A DNA stretch of 5,091 nt. Origin: Opitutus sp. GAS368 (lineage in GTDB: Bacteria; Verrucomicrobiota; Verrucomicrobiia; Opitutales; UBA953). Below, piece by piece: positions 1-5,091 of this stretch; within the stretch, counting starts at the first letter, position 1, and the number at the start of each line of letters is the position of its first letter. Location of the stretch: assembly GCA_945906115.1 (NCBI GenBank), contig CAMDQP010000082.1, positions 1 to 5,091 of the forward strand, written 5' to 3'. The position numbers and the translations under genes are program-made. Below the pieces are notes generated by a model. It had not been told where the DNA came from and did not search any database. It worked only from the letters and a program-made list of their open reading frames with translations.

Positions 1-637
1 CCAGGCCGGCACTGAGGTCGCGGTGCTTCGTCTCGGTCCCGCCCATGACGACCTTCCACGGTAGATTCTTACCGCTCCCTTGGCTGCGGAGCGCGCGACA
101 GAGAGTTAGATTGCCGTGCTTGGCGAGGAGGAGGTCTTCTTCCGTGACCATCCAGCCCTCGGCGTCGGTATCCTCGGCGTCGCGGAGGCGTTTACGGAGC
201 GTCTTCTCCGACGTCTCCAGCCAGACCTTCACTACCGACGTCCCGTCGGCCGCGAGGAGTTCTTCAAACGTGCGGAGGGATTTCAGGCGGGCGCGGAGGG
301 CGTCGCCGGAGAGCTCGTGGTTGGCCGCTTCGACGGCCGTGCGGGTGAGCCAATCGCCGACCACGATGGTCAGGCGGCCCTTGGCCGGCATCTCCTGCCA
401 ATACGGCCAGAGGAAGGGGCGTCCGTCGATGGACGCGGCATCCGGAGCGCAGATGCGGACTGTGCGGGAGTCGAACCACTCTGTCAGCTGATTGGCGAGC
501 TCCGAGGCTGCAAGGCGGTCGCTGCCGCCGATGACGATTACCGCGCTCTGCTGCTTCGTGACCAGGCGGCGTTGGGCGGCCAGGAGGCGAAGGTGGAGGG
601 CGGAGCGGGCTCGCTCGAGTGCGCTGCGGGTAGGCAT
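1..637 (-). CDS. pap: PPK2-family polyphosphate:AMP phosphotransferase-like protein, N-terminal domain (C-terminus beyond window)
   Basis: Translating the minus strand from the ATG at 637-635 gives 212 residues, open to the left edge. The order of segments matches the first domain of two-domain (class II) PPK2 enzymes, which phosphorylate AMP to ADP with polyphosphate in the cytoplasm. There is a helical lead-in (residues 6-30), a hydrophobic P-loop strand (VIVIGG, 33-38), EWFDSR (53-58), the PFLWPYWQEMPAKGR stretch (74-88), GDW (94-96), a KVWLETSEKTLRKRL helix (137-151) and a closing LPWKVV...HRDL segment (192-208). The Walker A position reads GGSDRLAAS (37-45) and lacks the family's GxxGxGK lysine, so this domain is probably non-catalytic. 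If the family pattern holds, an active second domain lies outside the window. The frame upstream is closed by TGA at 709-707, which is also the stop of the preceding gene. ATG 637 is the first ATG in frame; a GTG at 661 is an alternative. No Shine-Dalgarno precedes either. The family call is from memory of the motif pattern, without a search. Confidence 0.72.
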   Translation of the reverse strand, partial: MPTRSALERARSALHLRLLAAQRRLVTKQQSAVIVIGGSDRLAASELANQLTEWFDSRTVRICAPDAASIDGRPFLWPYWQEMPAKGRLTIVVGDWLTRTAVEAANHELSGDALRARLKSLRTFEELLAADGTSVVKVWLETSEKTLRKRLRDAEDTDAEGWMVTEEDLLLAKHGNLTLCRALRSQGSGKNLPWKVVMGGTETKHRDLSAGL

Positions 638-706
638 CGGCGAGACTATGCAGGCCGCCACCGCCGATGGGAAGCGTGATTGAGTGACGTTCCCGTGAAC
701 CGGAGG

Positions 707-1834
707 TCAGCGGCCTTCTTCTTCTTCGTCGTCGGCCGGGGGCAGGACGCCCTTCAGGAGCGCATCGAGGGTCTTCTGTAGGAGCGCTTTCATGCGGGGA
801 TCCTCGGCCTTATCGACCGCCTTGATCTGCCAGCGGATGGCTTCTTCCTTCTTGCCTTGGAGCCAGCGAAGGCGGGCGAGCGTGTCGAGCTTGTCGGAGT
901 GGCCTTCCTTCGTGAGTTTCACCGCCTGCACGGCGCACTTCTCCGCGAGGACGAGGTTCGGGGTTTTCGCGAAGCCGGGCATCGTGAGCAGGCGCCAGGC
1001 GATCTCGTTCATCGCCTCTGCGTCGTCGAACTCTTCGTCGGCCAGCTTACTCAGCTGGGCGTAGAATTTCGTCGGATCGCCGCGGGCGAGGCCAATCTGG
1101 GCTTCGATGGATTCGCGGAGTTCCTTGCCTTCCTTGGGCGGGAGCACGCCCGCGGCAGCGGGTAGGGCTTTTTCAGCGGCATCCCAATCGCGGTTGCCCA
1201 TCGCTTCGGAAAGCGCGTCGAGCTTCGCCTGCGCGGCGAGCATCTCCGGGTCGCCGGGCGTAGTGCCAGCGGGGACGGCCGGTTTGCTCAGGCGGCGCTG
1301 CGGAATTTTTTCGGCAATCGGCGCGGCGGCGGCGAGGGGTGTGCCTGTGAGGATATCGCCGATGATCTCATCGGTGAGTTGCATCGGGTGGCCCATCCAG
1401 GCGATTTTGCCTTCGGCGACGACGAAGGCATGGGGGATGCCGTTCACTTCGGCGGCTTCGAGCCAATCCTTGATGAAGGCTTTGCCGCCGACGGCGACGC
1501 GGTACGACATCTTGTCGCCTTGGGCTTTGAGAAAATCTTTCGCGCGTTGGGCGGAGGCCGCGTCGCGTTCGGCTTCCCAGACGTTGACGCCGGTGATGAC
1601 CACGCCCTTCTTGCTCATCTTCTTGTGGAGCTCATCGAGGTGCGGGATCGCGGCGACGCACGGGCCGCACCAGCTCGCCCAGCATTCGAAGACGTAGATT
1701 TCGCCCTTCTTGAATTCTTTCACCGCCGCACCTTGGAGCATCGACTCCGGGCGCGTGGCGGGAGCGGGATCGCCGACTTTCAGGCCAGCGGCGGAAAGGG
1801 TGGCCGTGAGCAGCAGCAGGAGCAGAGTGCGCAT
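707..1834 (-). CDS. Exported TlpA/ResA-like thioredoxin-fold protein with C-terminal helical (TPR-like) region
   Basis: This is a complete protein of 375 residues. Residues 1-16 form a signal peptide (MRTLLLLLL core, then SAA-G), so it should act outside the cytoplasmic membrane. Residues about 20-165 form a thioredoxin fold: the redox motif WCGPC is at 55-59 (cysteines 56 and 59) and the cis-proline motif GIPHAF at 132-137 (Pro134). This fits a thiol-disulfide oxidoreductase of the TlpA/ResA/AhpC-TSA group. The substrate cannot be read from sequence. A third cysteine, Cys51, sits just before the motif (ECWASWCGPC). A Pro/Ala-rich linker (about 165-195) leads to a helical region (196-360). 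Its last part, around AEKCAVQAV and LDTLARLRWLQGKKEEAIRWQ, resembles TPR helices. The tail is acidic (DDEEEE). Classic TlpA/ResA proteins have fewer than 200 residues, so the C-terminal half is an extra module. The start codon has a pyrimidine-rich leader and no Shine-Dalgarno. The PPK2 gene follows after 69 nt on the same strand and may be co-transcribed. Confidence 0.88.
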   Translation of the reverse strand: MRTLLLLLLTATLSAAGLKVGDPAPATRPESMLQGAAVKEFKKGEIYVFECWASWCGPCVAAIPHLDELHKKMSKKGVVITGVNVWEAERDAASAQRAKDFLKAQGDKMSYRVAVGGKAFIKDWLEAAEVNGIPHAFVVAEGKIAWMGHPMQLTDEIIGDILTGTPLAAAAPIAEKIPQRRLSKPAVPAGTTPGDPEMLAAQAKLDALSEAMGNRDWDAAEKALPAAAGVLPPKEGKELRESIEAQIGLARGDPTKFYAQLSKLADEEFDDAEAMNEIAWRLLTMPGFAKTPNLVLAEKCAVQAVKLTKEGHSDKLDTLARLRWLQGKKEEAIRWQIKAVDKAEDPRMKALLQKTLDALLKGVLPPADDEEEEGR

Positions 1835-1883
1835 GGGTGAGATAGTGGGGGAAGGGCGAGGGGAGGCAAGAGGGGCAATGAAT

Positions 1884-1911
1884 AGAGTATGGAGTATAGA
1901 GTATGGAGTAT
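1884..1911. repeat. Four tandem heptamers, RGAGTAT, alternating A/G
   Basis: Four perfect, contiguous copies of a 7-bp unit start at 1884, 1891, 1898 and 1905. The first base alternates A, G, A, G (AGAGTAT then GGAGTAT, twice), so the array is also two exact copies of a 14-bp unit. It lies about 50 bp before the start of the tlpA-like gene. Function is unknown. Similar heptamer arrays are known as STRRs in cyanobacteria. Confidence 0.9.
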
Positions 1912-1929
1912 CGGGGTTAGTGCCGCTTC

Positions 1930-1970
1930 AGGTGGCGGGTGGCGGCCCCGGGTGGCAGGTGGCGGGAGGG
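1930..1970. repeat. RGGTGGC heptamers in two pairs
   Basis: AGGTGGC (1930) and GGGTGGC (1937) are adjacent. After six bases (GGCCCC), GGGTGGC (1950) and AGGTGGC (1957) follow, then a diverged GGGAGGG (1964). The order is A-G and then G-A at the variable first base. This is the same design as the RGAGTAT array but with an unrelated core. Confidence 0.8.
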
Positions 1971-1987
1971 AGTAGTGCTCAAGGGGA

Positions 1988-2001
1988 GACCGGAAACCGG
2001 G
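1988..2001 (+). repeat. RACCGGR heptamer pair in the left arm
   Basis: GACCGGA (1988-1994) is followed directly by AACCGGG (1995-2001). The matching pair in the right arm, read on the minus strand at 2208-2195, is GACCGGA then AACCGGA. The heptamer structure is therefore part of the inverted repeat itself. Confidence 0.6.
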
Positions 2002-2028
2002 AGGATGCTGCGGGATATGCAATACTTC

Positions 2029-2042
2029 AGGTGACGGGTGAC
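2029..2042 (+). repeat. RGGTGAC heptamer pair (left)
   Basis: AGGTGAC (2029-2035) and GGGTGAC (2036-2042) are adjacent and differ only in the first base. They pair across the large inverted repeat with the CGTCACC/TGTCACC pair at 2157-2170. Confidence 0.75.
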
Positions 2043-2094
2043 GGCCATCAGGGCATCGGCCATTCGGGGGTCGGCTTTTCAGCCATCGGCCATC
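2043..2094 (+). repeat. Degenerate RGCCATC repeats
   Basis: GGCCATC (2043), the variant AGGGCATC (2050), GGCCATT (2058), then AGCCATC (2081) and GGCCATC (2088) occupy the left half of the loop of the large inverted repeat. The last two are a clean adjacent pair with an A/G difference at the first base. The earlier copies are diverged or shifted in length. Confidence 0.6.
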
Positions 2095-2101
2095 GGCTTC
2101 G

Positions 2102-2127
2102 GGTTCCCGCGGCTGGTTCCCGAGCGG
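2102..2127 (+). repeat. Two 13-bp direct repeats beginning GGTTCCCG
   Basis: GGTTCCCGCGGCT (2102-2114) is followed directly by GGTTCCCGAGCGG (2115-2127). The first eight bases are identical and the rest is diverged. The pair lies near the centre of the large inverted repeat. Confidence 0.5.
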
Positions 2128-2137
2128 CCGGAGCCTG

Positions 2138-2151
2138 AACTCCCGACTCCC
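2138..2151 (+). repeat. RACTCCC heptamer pair
   Basis: AACTCCC (2138-2144) and GACTCCC (2145-2151) are adjacent and again differ by A/G at the first base. Confidence 0.65.
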
Positions 2152-2156
2152 GTGCC

Positions 2157-2170
2157 CGTCACCTGTCACC
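2157..2170 (-). repeat. RGGTGAC-type heptamer pair (right, inverted copy)
   Basis: CGTCACC (2157-2163) and TGTCACC (2164-2170) on the plus strand read as GGGTGAC and AGGTGAC on the minus strand when the frame is shifted by one base. This is the inverted partner of the pair at 2029-2042. Confidence 0.7.
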
Positions 2171-2235
2171 CGGAATTATATCCCCAGCTAATCATCCGGT
2201 TTCCGGTCTCCCTTTGAGTTTATGTCTCTAAACAA

Positions 2236-2260
2236 AAAACCCCGACAGGGTCGGGGTTTT
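2236..2260 (-). terminator. Intrinsic terminator of acs
   Basis: AAAACCCCGAC (2236-2246), the 3-nt loop AGG, and GTCGGGGTTTT (2250-2260) form a perfect 11-bp stem. On the minus strand the stem is followed by a T-rich run (six T in all, then GTTT), the form of a Rho-independent terminator. It begins 20 nt after the acs stop. On the plus strand the stem ends in only four T, so it could act weakly in that direction, but no plus-strand gene leads into it. Confidence 0.92.
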
Positions 2261-2280
2261 GGACGGGCTGATTATTACCC

Positions 2281-4323
2281 TCAGGCCTTGGGGGCGTTGA
2301 ATTTCGCGCGGATGGCTTCGACGACAGCCGGGTCGGCCAGGGTGGAGACATTGCCGAGTTCGCGGCCTTCCGAGATATCGCGGAGGAGGCGACGCATGAT
2401 TTTGCCCGAGCGGGTCTTGGGGAGATCCGGGACGAAGACGATGCGCTCCGGGCGGGCGAACTTACCGATTTTCGCGTCGACCATGCCGTTGAGCTTCTTG
2501 GCGAGCTCGGCTTCGTTGACCGTCTGGGCGGCGGCGGACTTCAGGATGACGAAGGCCATGAGGCCCTGGCCCTTGAGGTCGTGCTTCACGCCGATGACCG
2601 CGGACTCGGCGACCGCGGGGTCTTCGATGAAGATCGCTTCCAGTTCGGCCGTGCCGATGCGGTGGCCCGAGACGTTGACCACGTCGTCGACGCGGCCGGT
2701 GATCCAGAGGTAGCCGTCCTTGTCGCGGATGGCGCCGTCGCCGGGGAAGTAGTATTTGCCACCCCAGCGATTCCAGTAGGTATCCACGTAGCGCTGTTCG
2801 TCGCCGAAGATGCCCTGGGTGATGCCGGGCCAAGGCTTGCGAATCGCGAGGATGCCGTGGTCGGTCTCGTTGCCGTTCTCGTCGAGGACGGCGGCGTCGA
2901 CGCCGAAGAAGGGCAGCGTGGCCGAGCCAGGCTTCGTGGGCGTGCAGCCAGGCATCGGGGTGATCATGTGGCCGCCGGTCTCGGTCTGCCACCAGGTGTC
3001 AACGATCGGGCAGCGCTCGGCGCCGATGTTGCGGTGGTACCAGAGCCAGGCTTCCGGGTTGATCGGTTCGCCGACGGAGCCAAGGAGGCGCAGCGAGGAG
3101 AGATCGTGCTTCTTCACCCACTCGTCGCCCCACTTCATGAAGGCGCGGATGGCGGTCGGCGCGGTGTAGAACACCGTGACCTTGTGGTCTTGGATGATTT
3201 TCCAGAAGCGGCCGAAGTCAGGCGCGTCGGGTGCGCCTTCGTACATCAACACCGTGGAGCCGTTGAGCAGCGGACCGTAGACCACGTAGGTGTGGCCCGT
3301 GACCCAGCCTACGTCGGCCGTGCACCAGAAGAGGTCGTCACCCCGAAGGTCGAAGACATACTTATTGGTCGAGTAGGCGTGGACCATGTAGCCGCCCACG
3401 CTGTGCATGATGCCCTTGGGCTTACCGGTGGAGCCGGAGGTGTAGAGCAGGAAGAGCATCTCATTGGCCTCCTGCTGGACCGCTTCGCACTGGTCGGTGA
3501 CCTGGGCGGCGGCTTCGTGATACCAGACATCGCGGCCGGCCTGCATGACGCAGCCTACGTCGGGCTTGCCTGGGTGGCGCTGGAGGACGAGCACGTGGGC
3601 GCAGGTCGGGCAATCCTTCACGCCTTCGTCGACCGTCTGCTTGAGCGCGAGGAATTTACCGCGGCGGTAGCCACCGTCCATCGTGATGACCGCCTTCGAC
3701 TTCGCGTCATTGACGCGGTCGCGGATGGATTCAGCCGAGAAGCCGCCAAAGACGACCGAGTGGACGATACCCAGGCGGGCGCAGGCCAGGACGGCCATCG
3801 CGAGTTCGGGCACCATCGGCATGTAGATTGCGACCGTGTCGCCGCGCTGGAGGCCCATGCCCTTGAGCACGTTGGCGAAGCGGCTGACTTCGGAGAGCAG
3901 CTGGCGGTAGGTGATCCGGCGGACCTCGACGGCCTTACCATCGGCGGTGGGCTCGCCTTCATAGACGATCGCGACCTTGTCCCCGAGGCCCTTGGCGACC
4001 TGCGCGTCGAGGCAGTTGTAGGCGACGTTGGTCTTGCCGTCCACGAACCAGCGGAAGAACGGCTTCTTCGATTCATCGACCACCTTGGTCCATGGCTGGA
4101 ACCAGGTCAGCTCCTTGGCTTCGTCGGCCCAGAAACCATCCGGGTCTTGGATCGAGCGGTTGTAGAGGGCATTGTAGCCATCCATGCCCTTGACGCGCGC
4201 CTTGGCGACGAACGCGGCGCTCGGCGGGAAGACCTGCTCATTAGAGCCAAAGCCTTCGGCGCTGGCCTTCTTGACGTCGTCGATCTCTTCGTTGGCGTCA
4301 GAGTTCTGAGGGGTGTTGGCCAT
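2281..4323 (-). CDS. acs: Acetyl-CoA synthetase, AMP-forming
   Basis: This is a complete, cytoplasmic protein of 680 residues that converts acetate, ATP and CoA to acetyl-CoA, AMP and pyrophosphate by way of acetyl-AMP. The Acs landmarks appear in order: the N-terminal RWFVDGKTNVAYNCLD segment (91-106), the ATP-binding loop YTSGSTGKPKG (294-304), VGWVTGHTYVVYGPL (338-352), the acetate-pocket and adenylate motif WWQTETGG (444-451), the hinge region GRVDDVVNVSGHR (543-555), and PKTRSGK with the catalytic lysine at 641. That lysine is the residue acetylated by Pat-type enzymes and restored by CobB-type deacetylases in other bacteria. E. coli Acs has 652 residues; the extra length here is mainly an acidic N-terminus. 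The frame is open upstream to an ATG at 4440, but those 39 residues are low-complexity and overlap a better small ORF in another frame. ATG 4323, one base after that ORF's stop, is therefore preferred. No Shine-Dalgarno is visible, which suggests coupled translation. A strong terminator follows. Confidence 0.97.
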   Translation of the reverse strand: MANTPQNSDANEEIDDVKKASAEGFGSNEQVFPPSAAFVAKARVKGMDGYNALYNRSIQDPDGFWADEAKELTWFQPWTKVVDESKKPFFRWFVDGKTNVAYNCLDAQVAKGLGDKVAIVYEGEPTADGKAVEVRRITYRQLLSEVSRFANVLKGMGLQRGDTVAIYMPMVPELAMAVLACARLGIVHSVVFGGFSAESIRDRVNDAKSKAVITMDGGYRRGKFLALKQTVDEGVKDCPTCAHVLVLQRHPGKPDVGCVMQAGRDVWYHEAAAQVTDQCEAVQQEANEMLFLLYTSGSTGKPKGIMHSVGGYMVHAYSTNKYVFDLRGDDLFWCTADVGWVTGHTYVVYGPLLNGSTVLMYEGAPDAPDFGRFWKIIQDHKVTVFYTAPTAIRAFMKWGDEWVKKHDLSSLRLLGSVGEPINPEAWLWYHRNIGAERCPIVDTWWQTETGGHMITPMPGCTPTKPGSATLPFFGVDAAVLDENGNETDHGILAIRKPWPGITQGIFGDEQRYVDTYWNRWGGKYYFPGDGAIRDKDGYLWITGRVDDVVNVSGHRIGTAELEAIFIEDPAVAESAVIGVKHDLKGQGLMAFVILKSAAAQTVNEAELAKKLNGMVDAKIGKFARPERIVFVPDLPKTRSGKIMRRLLRDISEGRELGNVSTLADPAVVEAIRAKFNAPKA

Positions 4324-4324
4324 G

Positions 4325-4450
4325 TTATTTACGTTTGGAGCGAAGGATGAGGTAGATGGAAAAAGCGACGAGGATGGCGAGCGTGAGGACGAGCCAAGGG
4401 GTATCGGTGATATCCGGGGAGAGAGGGGGTTGATCCGCAAAAATGGCCAT
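4325..4450 (-). CDS. Small single-pass membrane protein just upstream of acs
   Basis: This ORF encodes 41 residues plus TAA. The N-terminal part is short, proline-rich and acidic (Asp6, Asp13, Asp16). Then comes one hydrophobic span (residues 18-36, PWLVLTLAILVAFSIYLIL) and a basic end (RSKRK). By the positive-inside rule the C-terminus should be cytoplasmic. Most codons end in C or G, as in the neighbouring genes. The stop is separated from the acs ATG by one base, which points to co-transcription and translational coupling. An in-frame ATG at 4471 would add seven residues (MPYPIHP); neither start has a Shine-Dalgarno. The frame is closed further upstream by TAA at 4504-4502, so it is not an extension of the HAD gene. 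I do not recognise the family. Small membrane partners of transporters look similar, and in E. coli acs is followed by the membrane genes yjcH and actP, but no transporter is visible here and no function is assigned. Confidence 0.68.
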   Translation of the reverse strand: MAIFADQPPLSPDITDTPWLVLTLAILVAFSIYLILRSKRK

Positions 4451-4551
4451 GGGGTGGATGGGGTAAGGCATCAGAACCCAACAAGCCGCCCCTGGGCAAC
4501 CTTAACGCGGGGGCTGTGAGTAGTTTGACCCCTCTCCTCAGGGTTTGTTGC

Positions 4552-5091
4552 CTAAAGTTCGGCCACCAGTTCCGCGAACCCGTCGACCACGCGGACGCCC
4601 AGGCCTTCGAGGCGGGTGCGGTCTTGGTGGCCGTGGGCAGCCAGCACGCAGTCGACGCCCATGGCGGCCGCGGCTTCGGCGTCGTGCGCGGTATCACCGA
4701 TATAAATCACATCCTCCGGGCGGAGGCCCAGGTCGCCCAGGTGGAGCCGGGCGCGATCCTCCTTACTGCCGGCGTGGATGTCATGTCCGCCGCACATCTT
4801 AATGAAGTGACGGTCGAGTCCGTATTGCGTGAGCGTCGTCGTGAGTAGGCTGCGCTCATAGGCCGAAAGTACCGAGTGCGTGAGCCCAGCCGCCGTGAGT
4901 CCGGCGAGGAGTGGCTCCGCGTGCGGGTGCAGGCGACACTCCCCCTTGCGTTCCTCGTAGGCGGCCATGAAGCGGACTGACATCGCGCGGAAGGAGGCTT
5001 CGTCAGGCGTGAAGCCAATCGCTTGGTAGACCTTGATGACCGGGAACTGGAAGATCTGGCGATAGCGGACCGGGTCGACGAGCGGGTGGCC
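4552..5091 (-). CDS. HAD-superfamily phosphatase, phosphoglycolate phosphatase-like (N-terminus beyond window)
   Basis: The frame is open from the right edge to TAG at 4554-4552 and gives 179 visible residues. An internal ATG at 4983 is not the likely start, because coding-like sequence (including YRQIFQFPVIKVYQAIGF) continues upstream to the edge. HAD motif II is the serine of SVLSAYERS (codon 4866-4864). Motif III lysine is in AGSKEDR (codon 4764-4762). Motif IV is GDTAHDAEAAAAMG with acidic residues at codons 4695-4693 and 4683-4681. The nucleophile motif DxDxT should lie upstream, outside the window. The layout fits Gph-like enzymes with a helical cap between motifs I and II. Such proteins hydrolyse small phosphate esters; the substrate here cannot be told. 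The next gene on the strand starts about 100 nt downstream with no clear terminator between, so read-through into the small ORF and acs is possible. Confidence 0.87.
   Translation of the reverse strand, partial: GHPLVDPVRYRQIFQFPVIKVYQAIGFTPDEASFRAMSVRFMAAYEERKGECRLHPHAEPLLAGLTAAGLTHSVLSAYERSLLTTTLTQYGLDRHFIKMCGGHDIHAGSKEDRARLHLGDLGLRPEDVIYIGDTAHDAEAAAAMGVDCVLAAHGHQDRTRLEGLGVRVVDGFAELVAEL

Larger units (their letters stand above)
1978..2218. repeat. 241-bp imperfect inverted repeat (MITE-like or large hairpin)
   Basis: The outer arms, 1978-2000 and 2196-2218, are reverse complements over 23 bp with one mismatch; the left arm begins CTCAAGGGGAGACC. Inside them the pairing resumes twice. GCTGCGGGATAT (2007-2018) pairs with 2178-2188 with a one-base gap. 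The RGGTGAC heptamers (2029-2043) pair with 2157-2171 at 13 of 15 positions. The unpaired middle is about 113 bp and carries further short repeats. There is no coding capacity, and I see no target-site duplication in the flanks. It may be a non-autonomous mobile element, a decayed one, or a repeat family that forms a hairpin; the sequence alone cannot decide. Confidence 0.75.
1835..2235. other. Gene-free, repeat-rich spacer between the acs terminator and the tlpA-like gene
   Basis: No credible gene lies here. The open frames that cross it on both strands give low-complexity peptides that simply read through the short repeats. The spacer contains several tandem heptamer groups (separate entries) and a 241-bp imperfect inverted repeat. 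The promoter of the tlpA-like gene should lie in this stretch. On the minus strand TATACT at 1898-1893 resembles a -10 box, but it is inside the RGAGTAT heptamers and has no convincing -35 partner, so no promoter is called. The 40 or so nucleotides before the tlpA-like start are almost all C and T on the coding strand. Confidence 0.75.

Noticed and set aside
116..679. Plus-strand open frames opposite the PPK2 domain
   Set aside because: The minus-strand translation shows a continuous, motif-matching PPK2 domain; the plus-strand products have no recognisable features.
637..706. Possible terminator between the tlpA-like gene and the PPK2 gene
   Set aside because: Only a 4-bp stem (GTTC/GAAC) can be drawn and no T-run follows on the minus strand.
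1893..1898. TATACT as a -10 box for the tlpA-like gene (minus strand)
   Set aside because: It matches five of six consensus bases but arises from the RGAGTAT heptamers, and no -35-like hexamer is found at a suitable distance.
1710..2169. Open frames on both strands crossing the repeat spacer
   Set aside because: Their peptides are translations of the short repeats and run into the tlpA-like gene in the wrong frame or strand. No domain or start signal supports them.
1884..2170. Possible CRISPR array
   Set aside because: The repeats are only 7 bp, contiguous and from different families. There are no unique spacers of regular length and no cas genes.
2581..4350. Very long plus-strand open frame (589 codons) antisense to acs
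   Set aside because: It lies almost wholly inside acs. Its peptide is a Val/Asp/Gly/Ala/Arg-rich mirror of the acs codons with no recognisable motif. Long antisense frames are expected opposite high-GC genes.
4324..4440. N-terminal extension of acs by 39 residues from the ATG at 4440
   Set aside because: The added peptide is Ser/Pro-rich and low-complexity. The same bases in another frame encode a convincing transmembrane peptide that stops one base before the preferred acs ATG.
4472..4551. Terminator or riboswitch between the HAD gene and the small ORF
   Set aside because: Only short GC-rich complementarities are present, with no T-run and no recognisable aptamer structure.

Overview
The window is high-GC bacterial chromosome in which every convincing gene is on the minus strand. 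Transcription runs from the right edge to the left edge. The best guess for the source is a Verrucomicrobiota-like bacterium, possibly Opitutae-like. This rests on three weak signs: high GC, a TlpA-type thioredoxin fused to a helical TPR-like tail (common in the Planctomycetes-Verrucomicrobia group), and gene starts with no Shine-Dalgarno motif. No rRNA or other lineage marker is present, so the assignment is tentative.

In order of transcription the layout is as follows. (1) A HAD-superfamily phosphatase, cut by the right edge so that its N-terminus is missing (4552-5091). (2) A gap of about 100 nt, then a small gene of 41 codons (4325-4450) that encodes a single-pass membrane peptide. It ends one nucleotide before the next start. 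(3) acs, a complete AMP-forming acetyl-CoA synthetase of 680 residues (2281-4323), followed by a strong intrinsic terminator (2236-2260). (4) A gene-free spacer of about 400 nt (1835-2235) that is unusually structured. It holds many short tandem heptamers and a 241-bp imperfect inverted repeat. (5) An exported TlpA/ResA-like thioredoxin with a helical C-terminal tail (707-1834). (6) After 69 nt, the N-terminal domain of a PPK2-family polyphosphate:AMP phosphotransferase-like protein, cut by the left edge (1-637).

There are probably two transcription units. The first is (HAD?)-smORF-acs, closed by the terminator. The second is tlpA-like gene-PPK2, which starts after the repeat-rich spacer. A metabolic link is possible but only inferred: Acs makes AMP and pyrophosphate, and a polyphosphate:AMP phosphotransferase would turn AMP back into ADP.

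The most interesting items are the overlooked small membrane gene almost touching acs, and the spacer. In the spacer, unrelated heptamer families share one design: adjacent copies alternate A and G at a single position. I see no CRISPR array, tRNA, rRNA, integrase or transposase.
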